Assembly: GCF_900177725.1 (NCBI RefSeq)
Contig: NZ_FXAT01000002.1
Location: forward strand, 744,001-808,000
Source of the DNA: Paraburkholderia susongensis
GTDB taxonomy: Bacteria; Pseudomonadota; Gammaproteobacteria; Burkholderiales; Burkholderiaceae
DNA: 64,000 nt
Direction: 5' to 3'
In this document: positions 27,995 to 37,283 of the stretch, in pieces
How positions within the stretch are numbered: the first letter of the stretch is position 1
Layout: each line of letters begins with the position of its first letter
Position numbers and translations under genes: made by a program
Notes under the pieces: model-generated
The model's input: only the letters and a program-made list of their open reading frames with translations
Database searches by the model: none
What the model was told of the DNA's origin: nothing

Positions 27995-30106
27995 TCATCC
28001 TGCAGGCGTGGTGAAGGCGCTCCCGGTGGCAACGACCCGGTCCGCGGCGACGCGCAGAAACGCAAGGAAATCGGCGGCAGGCAACGGGCGGCTCAACAGG
28101 AAGCCCTGCATTTGATCGCAGGCAAGTTCGCGGAGCCTGCGGAATTGCGACTCCGTCTCGACACATTCCGCCACGACCTCGATCTGCAACGCGCGCGCGA
28201 GTGTCACGACGGCGGATAGTAATGCGCTGCCGCGCTGGCCGTCTTCGTCGAGATCGCGCATGAACGAGCCATCGATCTTGATCTGGTCGAACCTGAAGCG
28301 CTGCAGATAGCCGAGGCTCGAATATCCGGTGCCGAAATCGTCGATGGCGACGGTATAGCCGCGCGACTGCAGCGCTTCGATGGTGCTGCTCGTCTTCTCG
28401 ATGTTCTGCATCGCCGCCGTTTCCGTGATCTCGAACATCAGGCGACACGGATCGACGCCGGCTGCGCCAACCAGCGCGTCGACGCGGCCCACCAGGTCCG
28501 GCACGTTGAACTGGATCGGCGAAAGATTCACCGCCACGGAAATCGCGGGCAGTCCTTGCGCGTCCCATAGCGCAATGTTGCGGCAGACCTCACGCAGAAC
28601 CCAGTCACCGATCTCGACGATAAGGCCCGAGCGTTCCGCGATGGGGATGAATTCGAGCGGAGCAACCTCGCCGAGTTCCGGATGATGCCAGCGGATCAGC
28701 GCCTCGACGCCCGTCATCGATTTCGATGCAACGCTGAACTTTGGCTGAAACGACACACTGAGTTCGCCGGCGCTCAACGCACGCTGCAGATCGCGCTGCA
28801 GGATCAGCGACTTGAGCGCAGTGTGGTTCATTTTCGGCTCGAACACGCGGAACGTGTTGCGCCCGCCTTGCTTGGCGGCGTACATCGCGGCGTCCGCGCT
28901 ATGCAGCAGTTCATCGGCATCACCGCCGTCACGAGGATAGAACGCGATGCCGATGCTCGCGCTCACGCGCAGCGACAATCCGTTGACAACTATCTCCTCG
29001 CCTAGTCGTCGCAGGACGCCATTGGCAACCGCCGCGGCCGGCGACGCATCGGCCATGTTTTCGGCCACATTCTCGACCACGATCACGAATTCATCTCCGC
29101 CGAGCCGTGCAACCATGTCGGTATGGCGTAAGCCCTCGCGCAGACGCTCGGCGCACACTTGCAGCAAGTCGTCACCGACGCCGTGGCCGAGCGAGTCATT
29201 GATGGACTTGAAACCGTCGAGATCGATGAAGAGCACCGCGAACGGCGATTGTCTGCGCGCACATTCGGCGACCGCCCGCTCGATGCGTGACGAGAGTTGC
29301 TGGCGGTTGGGGAGATTCGTCAGCGCATCGTGCGTGCCGAGATGCTGCAGTTGCCGGTTCGCGCGCCTGAGCGAGATAGAGAGGCTGCTGGTATGGAAGC
29401 CCAGCAATGCGAGTGTGCCGACCAGCACGGTAAATGACGTCGCCGTGACGACGAGCGCAAGCCAGTTGGCATCGAGCTTACCGCCTGCGAGGCAAAGACT
29501 GCCAGCGGCGAAGTTGGCCGCGCTCATGCCGAAATAGTGCATTCCGGCGATCGCGAACGCCATGATGAACGCGGCGCCGAGCCGCTTGACAACGACGTGT
29601 TCCACGTGCGGCGTGCGCAGCGTGAAGGCGAGCCAGAGCGCCGCCATCGAAGCGCCGATCGCCACGCCCACCGAAAGCACGACTCTCCAGATCGTGTATT
29701 CGATTCCCGGCGACATCTGCATCGCTTGCATGCCGGTGAAGTGCATCGCGGCCACTCCGGCGCCCATGACCGTCCCGGCGACGCACAGACGCCTGCGCGA
29801 CAGCGCGCCGCGGCTCGCTGTGGCAAGCGCGATCAGCGATACGCTGATCGCGAGGAACAGCGACGCCATGGTGATGGAGAAATCGTAGCCGACCGCGATC
29901 GGCAACGAGAACGCGAGCATGCCGATGAAGTGCATCGACCAGATGCCGACGCCCATCGACACCGCGCCACCGACGAGCCATAACGGCCGTCGTTTCGCGC
30001 TCGTCAGCGCATTCAAGCTACCGGACAGTTCCATTGCCGTGTAGGACGCAAGGAATGCGACCACCAGCGACAGGCAGACCAGCAGCGGGTTGTAGACACC
30101 AGTCAT
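27995..30106 (-). CDS. MHYT-GGDEF-EAL membrane c-di-GMP regulator
   Basis: 703 residues. An N-terminal MHYT sensor of seven membrane helices with three motif copies, MHFIGM (59), MHFTGM (121) and MHYFGM (189), thought to bind metal and sense a diatomic gas such as O2, CO or NO. It is followed by GGDEF (intact, 336-340, with LDGFKSIND) and EAL (468-470, with DDFGTGYSSL). Both catalytic sites look functional, unlike the protein at 3617-5431. It should control c-di-GMP in response to a small-molecule signal. Monocistronic. Confidence 0.93.
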   Translation of the reverse strand: MTGVYNPLLVCLSLVVAFLASYTAMELSGSLNALTSAKRRPLWLVGGAVSMGVGIWSMHFIGMLAFSLPIAVGYDFSITMASLFLAISVSLIALATASRGALSRRRLCVAGTVMGAGVAAMHFTGMQAMQMSPGIEYTIWRVVLSVGVAIGASMAALWLAFTLRTPHVEHVVVKRLGAAFIMAFAIAGMHYFGMSAANFAAGSLCLAGGKLDANWLALVVTATSFTVLVGTLALLGFHTSSLSISLRRANRQLQHLGTHDALTNLPNRQQLSSRIERAVAECARRQSPFAVLFIDLDGFKSINDSLGHGVGDDLLQVCAERLREGLRHTDMVARLGGDEFVIVVENVAENMADASPAAAVANGVLRRLGEEIVVNGLSLRVSASIGIAFYPRDGGDADELLHSADAAMYAAKQGGRNTFRVFEPKMNHTALKSLILQRDLQRALSAGELSVSFQPKFSVASKSMTGVEALIRWHHPELGEVAPLEFIPIAERSGLIVEIGDWVLREVCRNIALWDAQGLPAISVAVNLSPIQFNVPDLVGRVDALVGAAGVDPCRLMFEITETAAMQNIEKTSSTIEALQSRGYTVAIDDFGTGYSSLGYLQRFRFDQIKIDGSFMRDLDEDGQRGSALLSAVVTLARALQIEVVAECVETESQFRRLRELACDQMQGFLLSRPLPAADFLAFLRVAADRVVATGSAFTTPAG

Positions 30107-30565
30107 CGGCCCTCTCTCTTGTTTCGTATCGGTCTTGTGCGACCGCTTCTTCCTGCACCCCCGACCCGGCTTCGGCGAGCCGCGCGAACCAGCACGCGGG
30201 GTATCTTCCGCGCCGTTATCGTTCTATCGACAAACCGCCGGATAACTTTATGATTTCGCCCCGTTATGAGGGGTTCATGCGAAACAGGAAGGCTTCATTC
30301 GCGCGCTTGCAAACGTCGCGCGGTTACGCACGGGGCCTTCGGATGCCCGGCTTTGCCGCCGTCCACACGCCGCCCGGATCAGCCGCGTGCTGAGCGCGCA
30401 GCCGTGATACGACTCCATCCGCGGGTCGCGGAAGGCGAGTGAACGTCCGCGTCGGCGAAAAAAAACGGGCATCGCGCGTGACCTGCGCAATGCCCGCCTT
30501 GCTTCCGCTTTGCTTCTTGTGGCGCTCCGTTTTGCAACGCGCGCCGCCAAAGCTACTTCAAACGC
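30107..30565. other. intergenic region between MHYT protein and ggt
   Basis: 459 bp, both flanking genes on the minus strand. It contains the ggt terminator (30458-30497) and should contain the promoter of the MHYT gene. Nothing else is recognisable. Confidence 0.5.
30458..30497 (-). terminator. rho-independent terminator of ggt
   Basis: On the minus strand GGGCATTGCGC pairs with GCGCGATGCCC (11 bp with one G-T wobble, 7-nt loop), followed by eight T residues. It lies about 70 bp past the ggt stop. Confidence 0.85.
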
Positions 30566-32299
30566 TCACTGAATCACCCGCGTCACACCTCGGCCACGCG
30601 GATCGGCGGCGGCTTCCGGCGTATCGCCGTTGACCTTGATCGCCTGGATGTCGCCGCTGAAATCCTGCCCCTTCAGCGTATAGCCCTTGGCTTCGATCTG
30701 TTTGGCGAGTTCGCCGTCGATCGGCTTGTACGGCTCCCAGAAGATCGTATTCGGCGGCAGCAGCTGATGATGGAAGCGCATCGCGGCGACCGCATCCGGC
30801 AACGGCATGTCGTAGTCGTAGATGTTGTTGATCACCTGGAAAATCGACGTGAAGATGCGCGAGCCGCCCGGCGTGCCGATCACGAGCGCGACCTTGCCGT
30901 CCTTGGTCAGGATGGTCGGGGTCATCGACGACAACGGACGCTTCTTCGGCTCGATCGAGTTCGCGTCGCTGCCCACCACGCCGAACATATTGGCGACACC
31001 CGGCTTCGCGGAGAAGTCGTCCATCTCGTCGTTCAGCACGATGCCGGTACGGTCCGCCACTACGCCCGAGCCGAAGTAGCCGTTGATGGTGTATGTGTTC
31101 GACACCGCGTTACCCCACTTGTCGATCACCGAGAAGTGCGTGGTTTCCGCTTTCTCCGGCATCGAGGTGCCGAGACCCGGCTGCACGCTCTTCGTGTCGG
31201 ACGGCGTGGTCGGATTGACCTCGGCGGCACGCTTGGCGATGTACGCGTCGTCGGTCAACTGCGCGATCGGCACCTTGTAGAAGTCCGGGTCGCCGAGATA
31301 CTGCGCACGGTCCGCGAACACGCGCTTCTCGATCTCCGCGATCAGATGCACGTATTGCGGGGAATTGAGCGGCACGTCCTTGAAGTCGGGTGCGAGATCG
31401 GCCTTCATCTTCAGCAGTTGCACGAGACCGATACCGCCCGAACTCGGCGGCGGCGCGGTAATCACGCGATAGCCGTTCCAGTCGGCTTGGACCGGCTGGC
31501 GCCACACCGCCTTGTATTGCACGAGATCGGCCTTCGTAATCAGGCCGTGACCGTGCATGGAGGCCGCGATCAGATCAGCCGTCTTGCCGCTATAGAAATC
31601 TTTCGCGCCCTGATCCGAAATGCGCGTAAGCACTGCGGCGAGATCGGGTTGCTTGAAGTTGACGCCCTGCTTCAGATTGCCGAAGTAAGCGTCGAAATTG
31701 GTCTTACCAGCGAAGTCTTTCGCTGCCTCGTCACGACGATCCTGCAATTGCTGGCTGACTTCGAAACCGTCGCGCGCATAGTGAATCGCCGGCGCGAGCA
31801 CCTGCTTCCATTTGAGCTTGCCGAAGCGGCGCTGCGCTTCCCACATGCCGTCGACGGTGCCCGGCACGCCTACGGCGCGATACCCGAACAGGCTCATCCC
31901 TTTGATGACTTCGCCCTTGTCGTCGAGATACATGTTCTTCGTGGCAGCCAACGGCGCACGCTCGCGGTAGTCGAGGAAGTACGGCTTGCCGTCGACATAC
32001 AGCGTCATGAAGCCGCCGCCGCCGATATTGCCCGCTTCCGGATACGTCACGGCAAGCGTGAAGGCAATCGCGACTGCCGCGTCGACGGCGTTGCCGCCTT
32101 CCTTGAAAATCTGCTCCGCAGCATCGGCGCTGTACTTGTCCGCAACTGCGATCGCCGATGCGGTGAGAACGGCCGGTTGCGCTTTGGCAGGCGCCTTCGC
32201 GATGGCCGGTGTGACTTCCAGAAAACAGCTTGAAACAGATACGAGTGCGACCAGCGCAAGTCTGCTCACGGACGATTTGTTATTGCGGAGTAGTCTCAT
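30566..32299 (-). CDS. ggt: gamma-glutamyltransferase (periplasmic)
   Basis: 577 residues, normal for the precursor. It hydrolyses or transfers the gamma-glutamyl group of glutathione in the periplasm. The N-terminus is a signal peptide (MRLLRNNKSSVSRLALVALV, cleavage around residues 30-35). Substrate-binding Arg lies in YRERAP (111-116). The autocatalytic cleavage site gives the new N-terminal Thr at 386 in ETTHFSVIDKWGNAVS. GSG and SSM-type oxyanion segments follow (FGSGVV, PLSSMTPT). It is monocistronic with its own terminator. Unlinked to other glutathione genes here. Confidence 0.96.
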   Translation of the reverse strand: MRLLRNNKSSVSRLALVALVSVSSCFLEVTPAIAKAPAKAQPAVLTASAIAVADKYSADAAEQIFKEGGNAVDAAVAIAFTLAVTYPEAGNIGGGGFMTLYVDGKPYFLDYRERAPLAATKNMYLDDKGEVIKGMSLFGYRAVGVPGTVDGMWEAQRRFGKLKWKQVLAPAIHYARDGFEVSQQLQDRRDEAAKDFAGKTNFDAYFGNLKQGVNFKQPDLAAVLTRISDQGAKDFYSGKTADLIAASMHGHGLITKADLVQYKAVWRQPVQADWNGYRVITAPPPSSGGIGLVQLLKMKADLAPDFKDVPLNSPQYVHLIAEIEKRVFADRAQYLGDPDFYKVPIAQLTDDAYIAKRAAEVNPTTPSDTKSVQPGLGTSMPEKAETTHFSVIDKWGNAVSNTYTINGYFGSGVVADRTGIVLNDEMDDFSAKPGVANMFGVVGSDANSIEPKKRPLSSMTPTILTKDGKVALVIGTPGGSRIFTSIFQVINNIYDYDMPLPDAVAAMRFHHQLLPPNTIFWEPYKPIDGELAKQIEAKGYTLKGQDFSGDIQAIKVNGDTPEAAADPRGRGVTRVIQ

Positions 32300-32598
32300 C
32301 GGATAGCCTTCATGACAATTCCCACATGATGGTGAATAACATTACCTTGGGCTTATAACATGCTGACCAGCGATTTGCGAAGCCACAGCACGGTTGCAGT
32401 GCAACAGAAGCGCCGTGTCGAGGCGGGTTGCGTCGCCGTTGCGAGGCCGCTTCGCCGGGTACCTCTCGCCAGGCGGCGCACGTTCGTTCGATGCACTCGC
32501 GCGGCTTCCCCAAGCGCTTGCGGCCTTGCGCGCGTCAGACGCGAAACATGTCGGGCCGCGCTAAATGCCAGTCGGGTGTCGTCACTTTAAAGACGGCG
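32300..32598. other. intergenic region upstream of ggt
   Basis: 299 bp between the start of ggt and the stop of the unknown gene at 32599. The ggt promoter should be here. The 60 bp next to the start are A/T-richer than average. I see no terminator for the genes to the right. Confidence 0.4.
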
Positions 32599-32892
32599 CT
32601 ATTTGGCTGACGGTTTCACCTGCGTCCAGACCAATGGTGCTTCAATCGTCACTTGCATGCGGGCCCGAAGCTCAGGGTGCGCCTTGGTATGGCAGAGCAT
32701 CGCCATGCTTCCCAGCTTCCGTGCATCTTCATCCGTGATAGGGGTGTCGGAGTTTTCGGGCGCATCCGGGGGGACCGGAATTGAAAGCGCGCGGTCAATC
32801 GCAGATTGCACGTGCGCACGCTGAACGACACAAAATTTGATTTGCTGCGTTTGCTCGTCGTAGTAGGAAATGAAGGCAGATTCGTTACTCAC
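32599..32892 (-). CDS. unknown protein, partner of the Cys-rich protein upstream
   Basis: 97 residues with a GTG start. The start shares its first G with the last base of the preceding stop (TAGTG), and AGAGG lies six bases upstream, indicating translational coupling. The frame continues open to 32988, but that stretch would overlap the upstream gene extensively. The protein is soluble and has no recognisable domain, with an acidic PPDAPENSDTPITDEDARK segment in the middle. Base composition is less GC-rich than the surroundings. Size and coupling to the previous gene would fit an immunity-like or accessory partner, but this is inference. Confidence 0.55.
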   Translation of the reverse strand: MSNESAFISYYDEQTQQIKFCVVQRAHVQSAIDRALSIPVPPDAPENSDTPITDEDARKLGSMAMLCHTKAHPELRARMQVTIEAPLVWTQVKPSAK

Positions 32893-33473
32893 TAGAAACC
32901 TCTGCAAGTCTGGTAGTTGGAGAACGCTCGCTGTTTGCACAGTAGGTACGTTCGAGAATCCTTGTATGTAGCACCGATCATGTCGCAAGCCATCATGTCA
33001 TGCTCGTACCGAGCAAAGCATTCCGCTTCATGCGCGTCACTCACTCCGCGCGCTGCAATGTCCTGCACATTGTCGCCTATCGCGTCCGGTGTGTACTGGA
33101 ACGGCCGGGCATTGCTAAAGCTCTGCGGCACGCGCGGACTATTGCCATATTGGGGGCTTGCAATATCGGTGTTGACAGGTTGCTGCGCGCGCCCATTGTG
33201 GTCACGACGCGTGAACTGTTCATCAAAACGCTTCCGTGAACGTCCACGACAATTGCACGCCCATCCGTAACCCTGAGCGTCGGCCATCTCGAAGCCGTTC
33301 GGCATTGACCGCAGCCTATCCTGCGGAAAGAACGCGCCGGTTTCGACGTTCAGCGCCATCGCGGATGGCATTGGCGGGAAGTTGGAGAATATTGAATATG
33401 TCACACGGCAAAGCAGGCATTCTTCCTCGACTATCGTCTGCGTTCCGGTGACTTCCAGACTCTGTCTCTCCAT
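32892..33473 (-). CDS. unknown cysteine-rich protein
   Basis: 193 residues from ATG 33473 (GAGAG four bases upstream). Eight cysteines: CLLC near the N-terminus, CNC in the middle, and four spaced through the last 45 residues (AECFARYEHDMMACD, LLCKQRAFSNYQTCRGF). No signal peptide or membrane segment is obvious. The Cys-patterned C-terminus resembles tails I associate with polymorphic or secreted toxin modules, but I cannot name a family. Low-GC composition and odd codon use suggest transfer. A longer frame from TTG 33569 is possible but less likely. Confidence 0.5.
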   Translation of the reverse strand: MERQSLEVTGTQTIVEEECLLCRVTYSIFSNFPPMPSAMALNVETGAFFPQDRLRSMPNGFEMADAQGYGWACNCRGRSRKRFDEQFTRRDHNGRAQQPVNTDIASPQYGNSPRVPQSFSNARPFQYTPDAIGDNVQDIAARGVSDAHEAECFARYEHDMMACDMIGATYKDSRTYLLCKQRAFSNYQTCRGF

Positions 33474-33942
33474 TGGACTCTCATGAGTTTTCTGGCAATG
33501 ACCCCAGAATTGACCATCGAGACGGACCACGGTCAACAGCTTTAAATTGAGATGAGTCCGTTTTGACAAACATTGACGATGGTTTCCGGCATCTCATTTG
33601 TATTGCATATTCCTGCTCGCACAGGATAAAAAAACGGCATTGATTGACGCTTTGGTCACGAGAGCTTCGCGGTTTCATGCCCGCTCGCCCTGCCCGGCAG
33701 TGCCTTCTATACGGTTCTTGTTCATCGGCTCGCGATTTATGCTCCACGCTTCCTCCCCACACCCGGTCGCCCTCGTGCAGTTGCGCTTCGCTTTATTCGC
33801 TGTGACCAGCTTATGGCGGGACGTGCACCCGCAGGAATGCGCCCATGTTGGGCACACATGAAAGAAGGGCGGCTCACTCGTGGCCCCCTCTCCTTTGCTG
33901 CTGTACTAGGCCCATCGGCCCGGTGTCCTACGCCAGCCCCAC
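33474..33942. other. intergenic region, low GC in its left half
   Basis: 469 bp between the Cys-rich gene and the hydrolase stop. The part at 33480-33660 has clearly lower GC than the window average and is the likely promoter region of the unknown pair. I see no gene that I would support. Confidence 0.4.
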
Positions 33943-35034
33943 TCAGCGATTCGTCGGCACCGCCGCCAGGCCCTCGAGCAACGCCTTATGAAACGCGTCC
34001 GGATCCTGCATCTGCGGCGCGTGGCCGAGCCCCGCGAATTCGACGAGCGTCGCATGCGGAATCGCCTTGGCGGCCGCGCGGCCCAGCTCCGGATAATGGC
34101 CGATCTTCGCGCGCACCGCGGGCGGCGCAGCGTCCTTGCCGATCGCGGTGGTGTCCTTCTGGCCGATCAGCAGCAGCGTCGGCATGGTGAGCTGGCCAAG
34201 TTCGTAAACAACCGGCTGCGTGTAAATCATGTCGTACAGCAGCGCGGAGTTCCACGCGACGATCTGCTTGCCCGGCCCGCGATACATGCCTGCGAGCATC
34301 TGCACCCATGGTTCGTAGTCCGCGCGCCATTGGCCTGCGTAGTAGGTGCTCTGCTCGTAGCGGCGAATGCCGTCGGCGGTCGTCTTCAGTTCACGCTGAT
34401 ACCACTCGTCCACCGACAGCGACGGCACGCCCTTCGCTTTCCAGTCCTCGAGCCCGATCGGGTTCACGAGCACCAGTTGCTGCGTTGCGTGCGGATACAT
34501 CAACGCATAGCGGATCGCCAGCATGCCGCCCGTCGAGTGGCCGACCACCGTCGCGTCGCTCACGCCGAGCGACTCGAGCAGCGCGTGCGTATTGCGTGCG
34601 AGTTGCTGGAAGCTGTACTGGTAGTGCTCGGGCTTGCTCGATTTGCAAAAGCCGATCTGATCCGGCGCGATCACGCGATAGCCGGCGTCGTTCAACCGAT
34701 GAATCGTCGCGTCCCACGTCGCCGAGCAGAAATTCTTGCCATGCAGCAATACCACCGTGCGGCCGTTCGGATGCGCCGGCTTGACGTCCATATACGCCAT
34801 CGAAAGCGGCACGCCCTGCGACGTGAATTCGAAGCGCTGCACCGGCGCGGGATAGTTGAAGCCTTGCAGCTCCGGGCCATAGGCGGGGCCTGGATCGTCG
34901 ACGGCGGATGCGTCCGTGGCGGCCGCGCTTGCCGGCGTGGCGGCCCGGGCGACTGAAACAGCAGGCACCGTGGACACCGCGGCATAGGCGCAGACACTCA
35001 ACAGGGCAAGCAGGGCTGGGCGGCGAAAACTCAT
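33943..35034 (-). CDS. exported alpha/beta hydrolase
   Basis: 363 residues. Signal peptide about 1-31 (ending SVARAA). The hydrolase core has LLHGKNFCSATW, nucleophile elbow VVGHSTGGM (Ser167), acid LIGQKDTTAIG, and catalytic His in GLGHAPQMQDPDAFH. The triad is complete, so it should be active as a periplasmic or secreted esterase, lipase or haloalkane-type hydrolase; the substrate is unknown. It is alone, with the repeat-rich spacer upstream. Confidence 0.88.
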   Translation of the reverse strand: MSFRRPALLALLSVCAYAAVSTVPAVSVARAATPASAAATDASAVDDPGPAYGPELQGFNYPAPVQRFEFTSQGVPLSMAYMDVKPAHPNGRTVVLLHGKNFCSATWDATIHRLNDAGYRVIAPDQIGFCKSSKPEHYQYSFQQLARNTHALLESLGVSDATVVGHSTGGMLAIRYALMYPHATQQLVLVNPIGLEDWKAKGVPSLSVDEWYQRELKTTADGIRRYEQSTYYAGQWRADYEPWVQMLAGMYRGPGKQIVAWNSALLYDMIYTQPVVYELGQLTMPTLLLIGQKDTTAIGKDAAPPAVRAKIGHYPELGRAAAKAIPHATLVEFAGLGHAPQMQDPDAFHKALLEGLAAVPTNR

Positions 35035-35726
35035 CGGGATTTTTCCGGGAAAAACACAACAGTGAACGTGCGAGGATCGTGCGCCGCGGCATCCAGCGCA
35101 TGATCTTCCTGCCGGGAGCGCACGATTCTACGACGCTGCGCCGGACTCTGGCGCCAATCGCGCATGCGCGGCGCAGTCCCGTTTGGACCCACTGCAGGCT
35201 CGCTTCAAGTCGGCATGATGCCCGCATCAGGCACCCATGAAGCGCACACCCGGTGCACGTCGCCCCCTTCGGCACACATATTGCTCCTTACCGAACCACG
35301 CATCTCCCGCGCCCGTGACCAAGCGCCCTATGTGTCGTGCCGCACGGATCGGCGCGCAGCAAAAGCCGATGGTGCGAGGACGGCCGGAATCACGGCCTGC
35401 GCAATTTGCACTATTCGCTTGCGTCCAATCGGTGCTAGAACTAGCTGACGGGCCCATGAAAACAGCAGCGGCACATAAGTGGCACATAAGCCGCAGAACA
35501 AGCGGCAACACGAAGCACCGGGACAAGGTGCCAGGAGCAGGCGCCAGGACCAGGCGGCAAAAAAACAAAGCGGCGAAATAGAGCCGCAAAGCAAAGCTGC
35601 AAAGCAACGCAGTGAAACAACGCTACAAAGCAAAGCAGCAAAACAAGGCTGCCTGGCAGCACGAATCATGAACAGAGAGCAGGCGACGAGATTATCCGTG
35701 GCATAGGCATACTAATCAGCAACCAT
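35035..35726. other. long spacer with low-complexity AAAGC-rich tract
   Basis: Part of an 897-bp gap. The stretch 35560-35655 is a low-complexity run of GCAAAGC, CAAAGCAAAGC and ACAACGC words with A-rich ends. It gives hydrophobic open frames on the minus strand (poly Leu/Phe/Ala/Cys), which I treat as a composition artefact. No gene is supported. The hydrolase promoter should be near 35035-35150. Confidence 0.45.
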
Positions 35727-35820
35727 CTTGCATGGGACCCGAGTAGATGCTTTGCGTAAGACCGAGCAGGTGCTTTGCATGAGATCGGAGTAGGTGCTTT
35801 GCATGGGACCGGAGTAGGTG
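35727..35820. repeat. four tandem repeat units, CTTTGCATGGGACCGGAGTAGGTG type
   Basis: Units at 35727-35749, 35750-35772, 35773-35796 and 35797-35820 (23-24 bp each, no spacers) share TTTGCATGGGACCGGAGTAG with a few substitutions. Inverted relatives follow immediately (35822-35918). The same word occurs in the hairpin at 19190-19222. Confidence 0.85.
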
Positions 35821-35821
35821 C

Positions 35822-35918
35822 TAAAGCGCCAACTCCCTTCGACAGCCAGGGCGCCAACTCCGCTCCACGACCAAAGCGCCGACTCCGGCCAAAAGCTGAA
35901 GCGCCAACTCCGGTCGAC
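35822..35918. repeat. four inverted copies, AAAGCGCCAACTCCGGTC type
   Basis: Inverted copies at 35823-35837, 35849-35862, 35873-35890 and 35899-35915 share GCGCCAACTCC (GCGCCGACTCC in one). They are the reverse complement of the tandem units on their left, so the 190-bp block can fold into long hairpins. The last copy ends five bases before the glgC Shine-Dalgarno sequence, so the block lies in the glgC leader or promoter. Confidence 0.8.
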
Positions 35919-35931
35919 CAAGGAGACGAAC

Positions 35932-37197
35932 ATGAACACTCCGGCACGGTTGAACGACTTACAACGCACCACCCTCGCAATCGTCCTCGCAGGCGGACGC
36001 GGCACCCGGCTCGGGCCGCTCACCAACAAACGCGTGAAACCGGCGGTGCACTTCGGCGGCAAATACCGGATCATCGACTTCGCGCTCTCCAACTGCCTGA
36101 ACTCGGGCATCCGCCGCATCGCGGTGGTCACACAGTACAAGGCGCATTCGCTGCTGCGCCATCTGCAGCGCGGCTGGAGCTTCCTGCGCGGCGAGATGGG
36201 CGAGTTCATCGACCTGTGGCCCGCGCAGCAGCGCGTCGAAGGCGCGCACTGGTATCGCGGCACCGCCGACGCGGTGTTCCAGAACCTCGACATCATCCGC
36301 TCGATCCGCCCGAAGTACGTGGTCGTGCTCGCGGGCGACCACATCTACAAGATGGACTACACGCGCATGATCGCGGATCACGCCGACAGCGGCGCGGACT
36401 GCACGGTCGGCTGCATCGAGGTGCCGCGCATGGACGCGGTCGCGTTCGGCGTGATGGCCGTGGATGAAAACCGCCGCGTGACCGGCTTCGTCGAGAAGCC
36501 GGCCGACCCGCCCGCGATGCCCGGCCGCCCGGACACCGCGCTCGCGAGCATGGGCATCTACGTGTTCAGCGCCGACTATCTCTACACGCTGCTCGAGGAG
36601 AACATCGCCTCGATCGACACCGACCACGACTTCGGCAAGGACATCCTGCCGCGCGTCGTCACCCAGGGCCTGGCGATCGCGCATCCGTTCAGCATGTCGT
36701 GCGTGTCGTCGGACCCGAGCGTCGAGCCTTACTGGCGCGACGTCGGCACGATCGACGCGTACTGGGCCGCGAACCTCGACCTCGCCTCGACCATCCCGAC
36801 GCTCGATCTCTACGACCGCAGCTGGCCGATCTGGACCTACCAGGAGCAGTTGCCGCCCGCGAAGTTCGTGCGCGACATGAAGGGGCTGCAAGGCTCGGGG
36901 AACAATCTGATCGTCTGCGGCGGCTGCGTGATCTCGGGCTCGCAGATTTCGCGCTCGGTGCTGTCGTCGAACGTGAAAGTGAATTCGTTCTGTAATATCA
37001 ATGAGGCAGTCTTGTTGCCGCAGGTCACGGTCGGCCCGAGCTGCCGCCTGCAGAAAGTGGTGATCGACCGCGGCTGCACGATCCCCGAAGGCACGGTGAT
37101 CGGCGAAGACCCGGCGCGCGACGCCGAGCGCTTCTATCGCACCGGCGACGGCGTCGTGCTCGTCACCGAGGAGGCGTTGCGCAAACCGCTGAAGTGA
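35932..37197 (+). CDS. glgC: glucose-1-phosphate adenylyltransferase
   Basis: Makes ADP-glucose from ATP and glucose-1-phosphate, the committed step of bacterial glycogen synthesis. 421 residues with a near-perfect AAGGAG 6 bases before ATG 35932. Motifs: [14 protein letters not shown] (nucleotide binding), [26 protein letters not shown] and the sugar-phosphate site FVEKP. The C-terminal left-handed beta-helix is present ([21 protein letters not shown]). It is usually allosterically controlled. The frame runs upstream through the repeat block to 35818, but the Shine-Dalgarno sequence fixes the start. 86 bp before glgA. Confidence 0.97.
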   Translation: MNTPARLNDLQRTTLAIVLAGGRGTRLGPLTNKRVKPAVHFGGKYRIIDFALSNCLNSGIRRIAVVTQYKAHSLLRHLQRGWSFLRGEMGEFIDLWPAQQRVEGAHWYRGTADAVFQNLDIIRSIRPKYVVVLAGDHIYKMDYTRMIADHADSGADCTVGCIEVPRMDAVAFGVMAVDENRRVTGFVEKPADPPAMPGRPDTALASMGIYVFSADYLYTLLEENIASIDTDHDFGKDILPRVVTQGLAIAHPFSMSCVSSDPSVEPYWRDVGTIDAYWAANLDLASTIPTLDLYDRSWPIWTYQEQLPPAKFVRDMKGLQGSGNNLIVCGGCVISGSQISRSVLSSNVKVNSFCNINEAVLLPQVTVGPSCRLQKVVIDRGCTIPEGTVIGEDPARDAERFYRTGDGVVLVTEEALRKPLK

Positions 37198-37283
37198 CGC
37201 GCCCGCATTGCGTGGCACTGAGCGGCACTGCGGTCATCATCTACCCGAGCAAAAGCCCTCGTAACCCGAGAGAGACCTGGCCC

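Noticed and set aside
32599..33473. Prophage or genomic island
   Set aside because: No integrase, transposase, tRNA target or direct repeats flank the pair; only composition is unusual.
33481..33762. 93-codon minus-strand frame upstream of the Cys-rich gene
   Set aside because: No Shine-Dalgarno sequence, odd composition and no domain; it probably lies in the promoter of the gene pair.
35227..35607. Hydrophobic minus-strand frame that looks like a membrane protein
   Set aside because: Its sequence comes from the low-complexity AAAGC tract. All minus frames look hydrophobic there and none has a ribosome binding site.
35727..35918. CRISPR-like array of repeats
   Set aside because: The repeats are contiguous without spacers of constant length, are inverted in the second half and have no cas genes nearby.
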